This document shows positions 33,161-42,094 of a stretch of DNA of 64,000 nucleotides, in pieces (the stretch's first letter is position 1; each line of letters begins with the position of its first letter). The stretch is from an uncultured Ruminococcus sp. Its GTDB lineage: Bacteria > Bacillota > Clostridia > Oscillospirales > Ruminococcaceae. Location: positions 62,001 through 126,000 of the forward strand of contig CACWPL010000002.1 of NCBI GenBank assembly GCA_902762785.1. Reading direction: 5' to 3'. The notes under the pieces are model-generated. The model was not told the origin of the DNA. It saw nothing but the letters and a program-made list of their open reading frames with translations, and made no database searches. The translations under genes and the position numbers were made by a program.

Positions 33161-33200
33161 CGCCGCGGCATCCGAAAAGGGTGCCGCGGCGGGCTGATTC
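33161..33200 (+). terminator. Stem-loop after the carbohydrate-binding dockerin gene
   Basis: CGCCGCGGCATCC and GGGTGCCGCGGCG form a 13-bp stem. Only a weak T-poor tail (GGCTGATTCC) follows, so it may be an inefficient terminator or a stability element. Confidence 0.4.
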
Positions 33201-33251
33201 CGCTTGGCGAAACTACACAAAAGTTGAACAAAAAAACGGTTTAAATGACCG

Positions 33252-33280
33252 TTGAATGACGACGCGAGATGTGGTATGAT
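33252..33280 (+). promoter_or_regulatory. Promoter of the second dockerin gene
   Basis: TTGAAT (33252-33257) and TATGAT (33275-33280) are 17 bases apart, about 50 bases upstream of the start. Confidence 0.7.
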
Positions 33281-33334
33281 ATAGATAGAGGGTATCCGCA
33301 AAGGCATCCCATATCCCTGAAAGGAGGGTCTTGT

Positions 33335-34174
33335 ATGAAACATATCACAGCAAGGATGGCTGCCGTGCTCTGCGCGATGGCAGCGATGAGCCCGATGGCG
33401 GCGCAGGCGCAGACGCCGCTCGCACGATATGTTCGCAGCGCACCGCCGCTGACGGTCGAGACGGAGGCGTTCCGTTACAGCTATCAGACCGATGCGCCGA
33501 TGGCGGACATCCCACAGGATCTGGAGCTGATGACCATTTGGAAACGGTATGTCTACGGCGAACACCGCAGCTTCACCACGGATCAGATCGACGCGACCCA
33601 TGTCGTGACCGGGATCTTTGAGGTGGCCGAGACGGGTGCAAAGATCTATATCCTCATGGATGTGAACAGCGATCGTGCCGATCAGCGCCCTTACTATATG
33701 CGAGGCGCCGAATTGCAGCGCTACCTGGAGGATACGCCGCTCGAGCTCGGCGACCTGCTCCGCATCGACGCGATGCTGGCGATCACAGAGGACATCCCCG
33801 GGGAGATGTTCTTCTTTGACGAGGCGGATGTCAAGAGCGTTGCGGTCGTTGGAAATGCGTTCGACTGCTTCGGCGAGGCTTATCTTCCGGTCGCACAGCA
33901 GGAATATGCACTCGCGGCGAACTATGTGACGAATCTTCAGTACGGTCCGACTGACATGACGCAGATCGGGGCGGAGCGTGTGGTCGGGCAGCGCGGCGAT
34001 GTGAGCGGTGACAGCACCTGCGGCGTCACGGACGTGATCGCGCTCACGCAGGTCATCCATGGGACGCGCCAGCTCGAGAGCATCGGTGCCCGGCTCGCCG
34101 CAGACATGAACGGCGACGGCGTCCTCGACAGCTTCGACCTTGCGCTCCTCAAGCGCGCCGTGCTCGGTGGATAA
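33335..34174 (+). CDS. Exported dockerin-containing protein of unknown function
   Basis: A 279-residue secreted protein with a signal peptide (about 1-27, ending SPMAAQAQ), a ~180-residue domain I do not recognise, and a C-terminal type I dockerin (about 219-279). The first calcium loop (GDVSGDSTCGVTDVIAL) has lost the glycine of DGDG; the second (ADMNGDGVLDSFDLALLKR) is intact. Start at ATG 33335 behind AAAGGAGGG; an upstream in-frame start at 33269 would overlap the promoter. It probably docks to a cell-surface scaffold. No catalytic residues of a glycoside hydrolase are seen. Confidence 0.82.
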   Translation: MKHITARMAAVLCAMAAMSPMAAQAQTPLARYVRSAPPLTVETEAFRYSYQTDAPMADIPQDLELMTIWKRYVYGEHRSFTTDQIDATHVVTGIFEVAETGAKIYILMDVNSDRADQRPYYMRGAELQRYLEDTPLELGDLLRIDAMLAITEDIPGEMFFFDEADVKSVAVVGNAFDCFGEAYLPVAQQEYALAANYVTNLQYGPTDMTQIGAERVVGQRGDVSGDSTCGVTDVIALTQVIHGTRQLESIGARLAADMNGDGVLDSFDLALLKRAVLGG

Positions 34175-34185
34175 AACGAAAATGA

Positions 34186-34213
34186 GCGCCGGCATCCGTA
34201 TGGGTGCCGGCGC
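34186..34213 (+). terminator. Terminator candidate after the second dockerin gene
   Basis: GCGCCGGCATCC and GGGTGCCGGCGC form a 12-bp stem with a 4-base loop. The following tract TTGTGCG is T-poor. Confidence 0.5.
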
Positions 34214-34303
34214 TTGTGCGATCGCAGAAGGGCGCTCCGCGAGGTCATCCACGAGATCGAGGTCGAGGCAAGGACGCTTTGACGCATCGGCCACACAACA
34301 GGA

Positions 34304-34339
34304 GAAACAAAAACAGACCCGCTGCTCTCGCAGCGGGTC
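34304..34339 (-). terminator. Terminator of tRNA-Trp
   Basis: GACCCGCTGC (34316-34325) and GCAGCGGGTC (34330-34339) form a 10-bp stem with a 4-base loop. On the minus strand it is followed by TGTTTTTGTTTC. Confidence 0.88.
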
Positions 34340-34347
34340 TTATTTGG

Positions 34348-34420
34348 CAGGGGCAACAAGATTCGAACTCGTGACACGCGGTTTTGGAGACCGCTGCTCT
34401 ACCAGCTGAGCTATACCCCT
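34348..34420 (-). tRNA. tRNA-Trp (anticodon CCA)
   Basis: A 73-nt cloverleaf on the minus strand. The acceptor AGGGGTA pairs with TGCCCCT (one G-U), the D arm contains AGCTGGTAGAGC, the anticodon arm is GCGGT-CTCCAAA-ACCGC with anticodon CCA, and the T arm contains GAGTTCGAATC. The CCA end is not encoded. Confidence 0.95.
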
Positions 34421-34436
34421 ATCTGACGACTTCACT

Positions 34437-34465
34437 ATTATAGCATACTTTTTGCGGTTTGTCAA
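34437..34465 (-). promoter_or_regulatory. Promoter of tRNA-Trp
   Basis: On the minus strand TTGACA and TATAAT are exactly 17 bases apart, about 17 bases upstream of the tRNA. Confidence 0.92.
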
Positions 34466-34520
34466 GCATTTTTTTAAAAAATATCGTCCCGGCCGCGAAA
34501 GATCTGCCGTCCCCCATGAC

Positions 34521-34549
34521 TTGACAGGATCCGCCGGATACGGTATAAT
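34521..34549 (+). promoter_or_regulatory. Promoter of the acyltransferase-like membrane protein gene
   Basis: TTGACA (34521-34526) and TATAAT (34544-34549) are exactly 17 bases apart. The leader is about 30 bases. Confidence 0.9.
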
Positions 34550-34586
34550 GAAAAGGAAGAAAACATCCCCAGGAAAGGAGCCCGCC

Positions 34587-35345
34587 ATGCCGCAGGATAC
34601 CCCCCGCAAGGCGCGCTGTGCCCTGCTCGACACGCTGCGCGGCCTGACCGTCATCCATATGGTGCTGTTCCACGCCGCGTGGGACCTCGTCTACATCTTC
34701 GGTGTGGACTGGCCCTGGTACCACGGCACCGGCGCGTTCATCTGGCAGCAGTGCATCTGCTGCACGTTCATCGCGCTCTCCGGCTTTTGCGCGGGGCTCG
34801 GACGGCATACGATCCGGCGCGGGGCGATCGTCTTCGGGCTCGGCGCGGCCGTCACGCTCGTGACCGCGCTCTTCATGCCGGAGGAGCTGATCGTCTTCGG
34901 CGTGCTGACGCTGATCGGCTCGTCGATGCTGCTCGTGGGCGCGGCCAAGCCCCTGCTCACGCGCATCCCGGCGGCGGCAGGCCTCGCCGTCTCGCTCGTG
35001 CTCTTTTTGCTCACGCGCGATGTCAATGCCCACGCCCTCGGCTTTTACGGCGTCCACATCGCCGCGCTCCCGGATGCGCTCTATCAAAACTACATCACCG
35101 CCTACCTCGGCTTCCCGCATCCCGGGTTCTACACGACGGACTATTTCTCGCTCCTGCCGTGGCTCTTCCTGTTCCTCGCGGGCTTTTACGTCTACCAGAT
35201 GGCCGGACAGCGCATCCTGAAGATCTCGTGGCCGGGCCTCCCGCCGCTGAACTGGATCGGCCGTCACGCGCTGGAGATCTATGTCGTCCACCAGCCGGTG
35301 ATCTACGGCCTGCTCTGGCTCGGGAGCCGCGTGGGGGGGCGATAG
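34587..35345 (+). CDS. Membrane protein with heparan-alpha-glucosaminide N-acetyltransferase-like domain (DUF1624)
   Basis: A 252-residue polytopic membrane protein with about seven helices. The N-terminal RCALLDTLRGLTVIHMVLFH contains the LDxxRG and helix-borne His typical of DUF1624/YeiB-related transmembrane acyltransferases. The C-terminal IGRHALEIYVVHQPVIYGLL is the conserved final helix. Such proteins are thought to move acyl groups across the membrane onto sugars; the acceptor here is unknown. The frame is open from 34452, but the promoter and AAAGGAG site fix the start at 34587. Confidence 0.82.
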   Translation: MPQDTPRKARCALLDTLRGLTVIHMVLFHAAWDLVYIFGVDWPWYHGTGAFIWQQCICCTFIALSGFCAGLGRHTIRRGAIVFGLGAAVTLVTALFMPEELIVFGVLTLIGSSMLLVGAAKPLLTRIPAAAGLAVSLVLFLLTRDVNAHALGFYGVHIAALPDALYQNYITAYLGFPHPGFYTTDYFSLLPWLFLFLAGFYVYQMAGQRILKISWPGLPPLNWIGRHALEIYVVHQPVIYGLLWLGSRVGGR

Positions 35346-35459
35346 GATGTTCACCAAGCGAAAGGTCCGGCAGCTCCTGACTCAGCTCGACTGATACAAA
35401 AGACCTGCGGCACATGCCGTATCGCATAAAACAGAAAGATATAAGGAGGCACCTACATC

Positions 35460-35801
35460 ATGGCCAAGCTCATCCCCTATCATCTGACCGATACCTACAG
35501 CTACGAGGCCGTTCAGGCCATCGACCGCACGGGCATTTTGCTCGCGGACGGCACCTGCATCGACTTCCAGGAGTGCGCCCGCAATTTTGCCCGCGCCTAT
35601 CCCGAGGCGAAGGGACGCTGCGTCGCCGAGCGGGACTATCAGGCGGAGGTGCCGTATTTCGAGTTCTACGCCTGCGGCAAGTCGGTCGTGATCCGGTTCG
35701 ACCGCACGGGATTCCGTGCCGAGGCGAAGAACCGCCGCGACTTCCTCGATCTGCAATACGCCCTGGAGGACAACGGCTGCACCTCCTATGACCTGAGCTG
35801 A
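35460..35801 (+). CDS. Protein of unknown function
   Basis: A 113-residue soluble protein, mixed alpha-beta by composition, with three cysteines (CIDFQEC, GRCVAE) and no motif I can assign. It has a strong TAAGGAGG site before ATG 35460 and shares one base with the LRR gene, so the two are co-translated. Confidence 0.55.
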   Translation: MAKLIPYHLTDTYSYEAVQAIDRTGILLADGTCIDFQECARNFARAYPEAKGRCVAERDYQAEVPYFEFYACGKSVVIRFDRTGFRAEAKNRRDFLDLQYALEDNGCTSYDLS

Positions 35802-36916
35802 TGAAGCTCGAGCACGCCATCATCCGCGACGGGGAGCTGCGCCGCTACCGGCAGGCCAGCGGCATCCGGGAGGTCATCGTCCCCGAGGGCGTCCACACGA
35901 TCGGGGGCATGGCCTTTTACGGCTGTGACCGCCTCACGTCCATCCGGCTCCCGTCCACGCTGCGGCGCATCGAGCAGAGCGCCTTCTCCCGCTGCCGTGC
36001 CCTGTCCCGGCTCGACCTCCCCGACGGGGTCGAGGCGATCGGGGACGGCGCCTTCTCGCAATGCACGTCCCTCCGGGAGATCGGCATCCCGCCGCAGCTC
36101 ACGTCGGTCGGGCGGCACGCCTTCCGGGACACGCCCTGGCTCGCCGCACAGGCAGAGCCGCTGGTCATGGTCGGGAACGGCGTGGTCTGCGCGTGGCAGG
36201 GGAAGGAGGCGAACGTCGTCCTCCCGAACGGCGCCCACACCTGCGTGGAGGCGCTGTTCGACAGTGACCGAAAGCTCCGCAGCCTCGTCCTGCCGGAGGG
36301 CGTCCGCAGCATCAGCAAGCGGATGTGCCGCCGCTGCCCGGAGCTCGCCGCAGTCAAGCTCCCGGAGAGCCTGACCGTGATCGAGGACGAGGCCTTCGCG
36401 GGGTGCGAGTCGCTCAAGGCGCTGCACTTCCCCGCCCCGCCCCTCCAGATCGGCGCGGACGCGATCCCGGCGGGATGCGTGCTGACGTTCGAGACGGCAT
36501 GGGGCGCGGTGACGATCACGCTCCCGATGCGCTGGCGTGCGCACGCGGACGAACGCCTCTTCCTCGCCATCCTACAGGAGCGTGACCCCGCGCAGATCGA
36601 GTCGCTCTTCCGCACGATCCGCCAGACGGAGATGAAGCTGATGCTGGGGATCCGGCTCGCGGCCGCGTACCCGGGGCATCCGTATTTCATGGACTATGTC
36701 CGGCGGGTGGCGAAGGCGGCGGTGAAGCAGTTCGCGGAGGCGGGCGACACGGCGTCCTGTGCGGCGCTGCTGGCGCTCGAGCCGCTCTCGCAGCGGATCA
36801 TCGAGGAGCTGATCGTGTACGCCAGTGAGCACAGCGCGGCCGTCAGTGCGCAGCTCGTGGAATACAAGCGGCGGTTCTTGAAATATGGAGATGACGCCGG
36901 CCGGATGCGGCTGTGA
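35801..36916 (+). CDS. BspA-type leucine-rich repeat protein (LRR_5)
   Basis: A 371-residue protein. About residues 20-225 contain LRR_5-type repeats such as [58 protein letters not shown] and [18 protein letters not shown]. The last ~145 residues form a helical domain without repeats ([20 protein letters not shown] region). There is no signal peptide, so unlike many BspA proteins it appears cytoplasmic. A role in protein binding is likely; the partner is unknown. It starts inside the stop codon of the preceding gene. Confidence 0.78.
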   Translation: MKLEHAIIRDGELRRYRQASGIREVIVPEGVHTIGGMAFYGCDRLTSIRLPSTLRRIEQSAFSRCRALSRLDLPDGVEAIGDGAFSQCTSLREIGIPPQLTSVGRHAFRDTPWLAAQAEPLVMVGNGVVCAWQGKEANVVLPNGAHTCVEALFDSDRKLRSLVLPEGVRSISKRMCRRCPELAAVKLPESLTVIEDEAFAGCESLKALHFPAPPLQIGADAIPAGCVLTFETAWGAVTITLPMRWRAHADERLFLAILQERDPAQIESLFRTIRQTEMKLMLGIRLAAAYPGHPYFMDYVRRVAKAAVKQFAEAGDTASCAALLALEPLSQRIIEELIVYASEHSAAVSAQLVEYKRRFLKYGDDAGRMRL

Positions 36917-36956
36917 TACGGCGTTTTATCATCTTAAAACAAGGAGGTGTATCTGC

Positions 36957-37112
36957 ATGAAGTACGTCTGTGACGCCTGTGGCTGGGAGTACGACGAGGA
37001 GCTGGGCGATCCGGAGAACGGCATCGCGCCCGGCACCAAGTTCGAGGACCTGCCGGAGGACTTCGAGTGCCCGCTCTGCGGCGTCGGCAAGGACATGTTC
37101 TCCGAGGCCTGA
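36957..37112 (+). CDS. Rubredoxin
   Basis: A 51-residue rubredoxin with both cysteine pairs for the single iron: [10 protein letters not shown] near the start and [11 protein letters not shown] near the end, with the typical [20 protein letters not shown] spacing. It carries electrons in anaerobes, often to oxygen- and peroxide-reducing enzymes. ATG 36957 follows AAGGAGG; the frame is open from 36885 but that part has no ribosome site. Confidence 0.95.
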   Translation: MKYVCDACGWEYDEELGDPENGIAPGTKFEDLPEDFECPLCGVGKDMFSEA

Positions 37113-37121
37113 CACAGCCAA

Positions 37122-37158
37122 ACAGACCCACGCAAAACGCGTGGGTCTGTCGTTTTTC
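37122..37158 (+). terminator. Terminator after rubredoxin
   Basis: ACAGACCCACGC and GCGTGGGTCTGT form a 12-bp stem with a 5-base loop, followed by CGTTTTTC. The convergent rnfB gene ends at its edge. Confidence 0.9.
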
Positions 37159-37944
37159 TCAATGCAGATGCGTGATCGCCTTGGTCGGGCAGACGGTGGT
37201 GCAGACGCCGCAGCCGGTGCATTTGGCATAGTCGATGACGGCGTGGAAGTCCTGGACGGTGACGGCACCGTTCGGGCATTTCTTCTCGCACATCCGGCAT
37301 CCGATGCATCCGGCCGAGCAAGCGAGCTTGGTCGCACGCCCATTGTCCGCGGAGCTGCACCGCACGGCGACGGTGTTCTCGAGCGGCCGCAGCGAGAGCA
37401 GTCCGTTCGGGCAGGCCTTGGCGCATCTGCCGCACGCGATACAGCGGTCGGGCAGGACACGCGCGAGACCGTCCCGGATGCAGATGGCCTTCTCGTCGCA
37501 GACGCGGGCACAGTCGCCGAGGCCGATGCATCCGAAATGGCACGCGCCCGTGCCGCCGTAGCTGGCCTTGGCCGCGGCACAGGTCGCGATGCCGTCATAG
37601 GCGTAGAGCGTCTGCGTCACATGACAGTCGCCCGCACAGTGGACGGCCATGACCATCGGCACGGAGGACACCTCGCGTCCCAGGATGGCGCCGAGCTTCT
37701 GCGCGGTCGCCGCGCCGCCGGGACGGCAGAGGTCCGGCTCGGCCCGTCCCTGCGCGATGGCCTCGGCATAGTCGGCACATCCCGCAAAGCCGCAGCCGCC
37801 GCAGTTCGCACCGGGCAGCGCCTCGGTCAGACGCTCCTGCGTGGGGTCGGTCTTGACGGCGAACACCCGCGACGCCACCGTCAGCAGGATGCCCGCGAGC
37901 AGGCCCATCCCTGCGAAGAGCAAGATCGGTATCAAAATATCCAT
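37159..37944 (-). CDS. rnfB: Rnf complex ferredoxin subunit RnfB
   Basis: A 261-residue iron-sulfur subunit anchored by an N-terminal helix (ILIPILLFAGMGLLAGILL). The Rnf-specific four-Cys cluster site CGGCGFAGCADYAEAI with a later CRPGG is followed by several CxxCxxCxxxCP ferredoxin motifs (CIACGRCAKACP, CIGCRMCEKKCP, CTGCGVCTTVCP). It is the usual electron entry point from ferredoxin into the complex and the last gene of the operon. Confidence 0.95.
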   Translation of the reverse strand: MDILIPILLFAGMGLLAGILLTVASRVFAVKTDPTQERLTEALPGANCGGCGFAGCADYAEAIAQGRAEPDLCRPGGAATAQKLGAILGREVSSVPMVMAVHCAGDCHVTQTLYAYDGIATCAAAKASYGGTGACHFGCIGLGDCARVCDEKAICIRDGLARVLPDRCIACGRCAKACPNGLLSLRPLENTVAVRCSSADNGRATKLACSAGCIGCRMCEKKCPNGAVTVQDFHAVIDYAKCTGCGVCTTVCPTKAITHLH

Positions 37945-37957
37945 TCCCAGGCCTCCC

Positions 37958-38539
37958 TCATATCATCCCGGAGAAAGCCGAGAAGCTCATGGAGACGATG
38001 GCCGCCGCGACCAGTGTGGCCGGCACGCCCTTGAACATCTCCGGCACATCGGCCGCCTCGATCCGGCTGCGCACGCCGGAGAAGATCACCAGTGCGAGCG
38101 TGAAGCCCATGCCGACGCAGACCGCGTTCCAAACGGCAAGGCCGAAGCCGTAGCCGTCGTCGATGTTGTTGATGGTCACGCCCAGCACGGCGCAGTTGGT
38201 CGTGATGAGCGGCAGATAGACGCCCAGCGCCCGGTAGAGCGGGGGCAGGAGCTTCTTCATTGCGATCTCCACGAGCTGCACGAAGAGCGCGATGATGAGG
38301 ATGAAGGCGACCGTCTTGAGATACTCGAGCCCCAGCCTCTGAAGGAGCTGATAGATCGGCCACGTCACCGCCGCCGCGCACCCCATGACGAAGATGACCG
38401 CCGCGCCCATGCCGAGCGAGGAATCGAGCTTTTTCGAGACGCCCAAAAACGGGCAGATGCCCAGCGAGCGCGAGAGGACGTAGTTGTCCGTCAGGAGGGA
38501 CGCCAGGAAGATGCTGACGATCGTTTGCAGCGTGGTCAT
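37958..38539 (-). CDS. rnfA: Rnf complex membrane subunit RnfA
   Basis: A 193-residue protein with six predicted helices. The conserved SLLTDNYVLSRSLGICPFLGVS and the repeat-like TNCAVLGVTINN are family hallmarks, and their conserved cysteines help hold an iron-sulfur cluster with RnfE inside the membrane. It overlaps rnfE by 4 bases. Confidence 0.95.
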   Translation of the reverse strand: MTTLQTIVSIFLASLLTDNYVLSRSLGICPFLGVSKKLDSSLGMGAAVIFVMGCAAAVTWPIYQLLQRLGLEYLKTVAFILIIALFVQLVEIAMKKLLPPLYRALGVYLPLITTNCAVLGVTINNIDDGYGFGLAVWNAVCVGMGFTLALVIFSGVRSRIEAADVPEMFKGVPATLVAAAIVSMSFSAFSGMI

Positions 38540-39243
38540 ACCGTGCCCTCCTTCCTGGCCTCGCGTTCCTCAGGCGTGCAGCCGGTGCAGCGCTTGGCCA
38601 TCGGGCACGCACCGCAGCCGACCTCAGCCGGGGGCTTTTTGCGCGTCAGCACGCCCGCGAGCGCGATCAGCAGACCGAGCGTCATGAAGCCGCCGGCCGT
38701 GGAGGTGAAGATCGAGAGCTGCGGCATCCCCGCCGGGAGATGCACCGCGATCGGCGTCCCGGCCATCCAGGTGCTGCACCCCAGGATCTCGCGGACGGAC
38801 CCGATCGCCAGGAGCGAGAGCGTGAAGCCCGCGCCCATGCCCAGGCCGTCCAGGATGCTCGGCAGCACGCGGTTCTTGCAGGCGAACATCTCCGCGCGTC
38901 CCAAAATGATGCAGTTGACGGTGATGAGCGAGAGGAACGTCCCCAGGCTCTCGTGCAGCTCCGGCGCGAAGCCGTGGAGCAGGAAGTCCACGATCGTGAC
39001 GAATCCCGCGATGATGACGATGTAGCACGGCAGCTTCACCGTCGCCGGGATGACCTTTCTCAGCAGCGAGATCACCAGATTCGACCCCACCAGCACGAAC
39101 ATCGTCGCGAGGCCCATCCCCAGCGCGTTGACGGCCTGCGAGGTCACGGCCAGCGTGGGACACATGCCCAGCAGGCCGACCAGTGTGGGGTTCTCCTTGA
39201 GGAGGCCCTTGGTAAATTCATGCAGATAGCCTTTTCCGCTCAT
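38536..39243 (-). CDS. rnfE: Rnf complex membrane subunit RnfE
   Basis: A 235-residue homologue of RnfA. It has KENPTLVGLLGMCPTLAVTS and TVNCIILGRAEMFA, holding the paired conserved cysteines, and a Cys-rich C-terminal tail (GCGACPMAKRCTGC) after the last helix. ATG 39243 follows AAGGAGG; the frame is open upstream into rnfG but without sense. The extra C-terminal cysteines are not universal in RnfE. Confidence 0.94.
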   Translation of the reverse strand: MSGKGYLHEFTKGLLKENPTLVGLLGMCPTLAVTSQAVNALGMGLATMFVLVGSNLVISLLRKVIPATVKLPCYIVIIAGFVTIVDFLLHGFAPELHESLGTFLSLITVNCIILGRAEMFACKNRVLPSILDGLGMGAGFTLSLLAIGSVREILGCSTWMAGTPIAVHLPAGMPQLSIFTSTAGGFMTLGLLIALAGVLTRKKPPAEVGCGACPMAKRCTGCTPEEREARKEGTV

Positions 39244-39743
39244 GGCTGCACCTCCTTGGCATACTGCTGCGCCAGCGCGACCGCCCCCGCAAGGCCGCGG
39301 GACGAGAAGGTCGCGCCGGAGATGGCGTCGGGGTAGTCGTTCTTGTCGGCGGCGCCGGAGAACTGCGCCAGATAGATCGGCTCCGTGACCTTGGTGCCGA
39401 CGCCTGCCGTCTCCCCGCAGGAGACGATGCCCACGGACGCCACGCACCCCGCCTCGTCAAGGCCGACCAGGACGCGCAGACCGCCCTTGGCATAGCCGTC
39501 GGCGGTGATGTCGTAGATGGTCAGGCCGGAATCGTTCGTGTAGACGGCCGTCACGCCCTCCGGGGCGGTGGCGGCGGGGGTGTAGGTCCCCTCGCCGAAG
39601 ACGGCCGTGAGGCTCCGCTGGACCTTGTCGCGCTCGGCCTGTGCGATGCGCTCGCGCGTGGCGCCGTTGACGGCAGCCAGCAGTCCGCAGACCACCGCAC
39701 AGATGACCGTCAGGACGATGGTCGGAAGGATCCTCTCCTTCAT
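39240..39743 (-). CDS. rnfG: Rnf complex FMN-binding subunit RnfG
   Basis: A 167-residue protein with one N-terminal helix and an extracytoplasmic FMN-binding domain. The motif DAISGATFSSRGL carries the threonine that binds FMN covalently in this family, and GETAGVGTKV is typical. It overlaps rnfE and rnfD by 4 bases each. Confidence 0.94.
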   Translation of the reverse strand: MKERILPTIVLTVICAVVCGLLAAVNGATRERIAQAERDKVQRSLTAVFGEGTYTPAATAPEGVTAVYTNDSGLTIYDITADGYAKGGLRVLVGLDEAGCVASVGIVSCGETAGVGTKVTEPIYLAQFSGAADKNDYPDAISGATFSSRGLAGAVALAQQYAKEVQP

Positions 39744-40690
39744 GCAGCATCCCCCTTTCCAGCGGCGCCGAAGGGACGCGGCATGGTGAGCCGGTCGAGG
39801 TAGGGCGTCAGGATGTCCATGAGGAGGATGGCGAGGCTCACGCCCTCCGGGAAGCTCCCGAAGTAGCGGATCAAAAACGTCAGCACGCCGCAGCCGATGC
39901 CGAAGAGGATGCGGCCGAGCGTGGTGACGGGGGACGTGACGTAGTCCGTCGCCATGAAGAAGGCGCCGAGCATCAGGCCGCCGGCCATGAGCTGATAGAA
40001 CATCTCATGGAAGTCCCCGCCCGAATACACGAGCACACAGAGCGCGAAGCTCCCCAGATACGCCCCCGGGATGGCCGGGGAGACCAGGCCGAGGAAGATG
40101 AGGAACATCCCGCCGAAGAGCAGTGCGGCCACGCACGTCTCGCCGATGCATCCGCCGTGCGCGCCCCAGAACAGATCCTGGAGGGAGACGTCCGTATTGA
40201 CGAGCGGGGTGGCGGCGGAGACGGCGTCATAGCCGAAATACAGCGTCTTCCCGCGCGGGAGGATCCAGTTGGTCATGTCGGAGGTGAGCGAGAGCATCAG
40301 GAACACGCGCGCCGTGATGGCGGGGTTCGCGAAGTTCTGCCCCAGACCGCCGAAGAGCTGCTTGACGACCGCGATCGCGAAGACGCACCCCACGCCCGCC
40401 GCCCAGAGCGGCAGCGTGACGGGCAGGTTCAGGGCGAGCAGGAGGCCGGTCAGGGCAGCGCTGCCGTCCTGGATGGTCTGCTCGCGCTTCATGAGCATCC
40501 GGCAGATGCCCTCCGTCCCCATGGAGACGGCGATGCAGAAGACCATCAGGAACGCCGCACGCCAGCCGAAGCGGATGATGCCGGACATCGCCGCCGGGAC
40601 GAGCGCCGCCATCACGAGCAGCATGATCTTTTGGGTGGTCAGCTCGTCGCGCAGGTGCGGGGCGGGCTTGATCGGGAGGCGCGTGGCCAT
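39740..40690 (-). CDS. rnfD: Rnf complex membrane subunit RnfD
   Basis: A 316-residue polytopic protein. The segment AVSAATPLVNTDVSLQDLFWG contains the SxxTP site, whose Thr carries covalent FMN in RnfD/NqrB proteins. The N-terminal KPAPHLRDELTTQKIMLLVM is typical. I chose ATG 40690, one base overlapping the rnfC stop (TGATG), with AAAGGAGG upstream; the frame is open further upstream. Confidence 0.94.
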   Translation of the reverse strand: MATRLPIKPAPHLRDELTTQKIMLLVMAALVPAAMSGIIRFGWRAAFLMVFCIAVSMGTEGICRMLMKREQTIQDGSAALTGLLLALNLPVTLPLWAAGVGCVFAIAVVKQLFGGLGQNFANPAITARVFLMLSLTSDMTNWILPRGKTLYFGYDAVSAATPLVNTDVSLQDLFWGAHGGCIGETCVAALLFGGMFLIFLGLVSPAIPGAYLGSFALCVLVYSGGDFHEMFYQLMAGGLMLGAFFMATDYVTSPVTTLGRILFGIGCGVLTFLIRYFGSFPEGVSLAILLMDILTPYLDRLTMPRPFGAAGKGDAA

Positions 40691-41973
40691 CACTGTCCCT
40701 CCTTTCGGACGAAGGCTTTGGCGAGGGCATGGCTCTCCGCGAGCGGCCGATTCGCCGGGCAGACGTAGGAGCAGCATCCGCAGAGCATGCAGAGCCCGAT
40801 CTCCAGCTCCTTGAGACGTGCCGCATCGCGCCGTTCATAGGCCTTTTCCAGCTCCGTGGGACAGAGCCGCAGGGGGCACGCGCGCAGACAGCGCCCGCAG
40901 CGGATGCAGGCCGTCGTGCGGCGCTCCGGCGCGGGGCCGAGCGCGAGCACGGCGTTCATCGTCTTGGTGACGGGGACGTCGGCGGAGGGGAGGGACTGTC
41001 CCATCATGGGACCGCCCGCGATCAGGCGGGCGACCTTCTCCTCCTCATAGCCGGCCGCCTCGAGGAGACAGCGCACGGGCGTCCCGATGGGGACGATCAG
41101 GCTCTGCGGCGCCTTGACGGCCTCACCGTCCACGGTGACGCCGCGGGAGACGAGGGGCATCCCGGTCGTGAAGTAAGTCTCCAAAAAGTAGATGCTCGTG
41201 ACGTTCATGACCAGTACGCCGACGTCCGCGGGGAGCTTGCCCGCGGGGACGATTCGCCCGGTGATATGGTAGATGAGCACCTTCTCGGCGCCCTGCGGAT
41301 AGACCGGCGGGAGCGGCACGAGCGTGATCGCCGGATCCTTCTCGGCGGCCTCATGCAGCACGCGCAGCGCCTCGGGCTTGTTCTCCTCCACGCCGATGGC
41401 GCACTCCGGGATGTCGAGAACGTCCATGATCCGCCGGATGCCGGCGAGGATGGTCAGGGGATGCTCCTGCATGATGCGGTCGTCGGCGGTGATATAGGGC
41501 TCGCACTCGGCGGCATTGACGAGGAGTTGGTCGATCTTCTGCTTGGGGTCGAGCTTGATGTGGGCGGGCAGTCCCGCGCCGCCCATGCCGACCGCGCCGG
41601 AGCGGCGCAATGCGGCCAAAAAGCCCGCGCGGTCCGTGTAGGACGGCACGGTGATGTCCGGGAAAGGAGTCTGCTGTCCGTCCGACGTGATCTCCACGGC
41701 CTTGCAGACATTGCCGTTCGGCAGACGGTAGTCCGGGATGGCAGTGACGGTGCCGGAGACACTGGCGTGGATGTCGGCCGAGAACGCGGCCTCACTGGTG
41801 CCGATCGTCTCCCCGACCGTGACGGTCTGGCGGAGCTTGACGGTCGGCGTGCATGGCGCGCCCATGTGCATCGACATGGGGATCAGGACCTTCTCCGGCA
41901 CCGGGAGCGCCGTGAAGGGCTTGGCAGCGGTATCCTTGGCGTGCGGGAGCCGCACGCCGCTGAGCTTGCGCAT
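40690..41973 (-). CDS. rnfC: Rnf complex NADH-binding subunit RnfC
   Basis: A 427-residue peripheral subunit. It has a biotinyl-lipoyl-like N-terminal part, the NADH/FMN-binding SGAVGMGGAGLPAHIKL and LLVNAAECEPYITADDR segments, and two C-terminal 4Fe-4S motifs (CIRCGRCLRACPLRLCP and CMLCGCCSYVCPANRP). It exchanges electrons with NAD. The complex couples ferredoxin oxidation to Na+ or H+ export. It is the first gene of rnfCDGEAB. ATG 41973 has a GGAGGG site and follows an intrinsic terminator in the leader. Confidence 0.95.
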   Translation of the reverse strand: MRKLSGVRLPHAKDTAAKPFTALPVPEKVLIPMSMHMGAPCTPTVKLRQTVTVGETIGTSEAAFSADIHASVSGTVTAIPDYRLPNGNVCKAVEITSDGQQTPFPDITVPSYTDRAGFLAALRRSGAVGMGGAGLPAHIKLDPKQKIDQLLVNAAECEPYITADDRIMQEHPLTILAGIRRIMDVLDIPECAIGVEENKPEALRVLHEAAEKDPAITLVPLPPVYPQGAEKVLIYHITGRIVPAGKLPADVGVLVMNVTSIYFLETYFTTGMPLVSRGVTVDGEAVKAPQSLIVPIGTPVRCLLEAAGYEEEKVARLIAGGPMMGQSLPSADVPVTKTMNAVLALGPAPERRTTACIRCGRCLRACPLRLCPTELEKAYERRDAARLKELEIGLCMLCGCCSYVCPANRPLAESHALAKAFVRKEGQ

Positions 41974-42001
41974 AGGGTCCCTCCTTTGGGAGCGATCCGG
42001 C

Positions 42002-42040
42002 AAAAAAGCCCCATCCTGCCCGCATAGACTAGCAGGATGG
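42002..42040 (-). terminator. Intrinsic terminator in the rnfC leader
   Basis: CCATCCTGC and GCAGGATGG form a 9-bp stem with a 12-base loop, followed on the minus strand by GGCTTTTTTG. It ends about 20 bases before the rnfC ribosome site. It could end the upstream XRE transcript or act as an attenuator, because no room remains for a promoter between it and rnfC. Confidence 0.85.
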
Positions 42041-42094
42041 AGCGGTCGCGTGTTCACCGGATGAGGCGCGGCGGCAAAGTTTTTTGAAAAAAGA

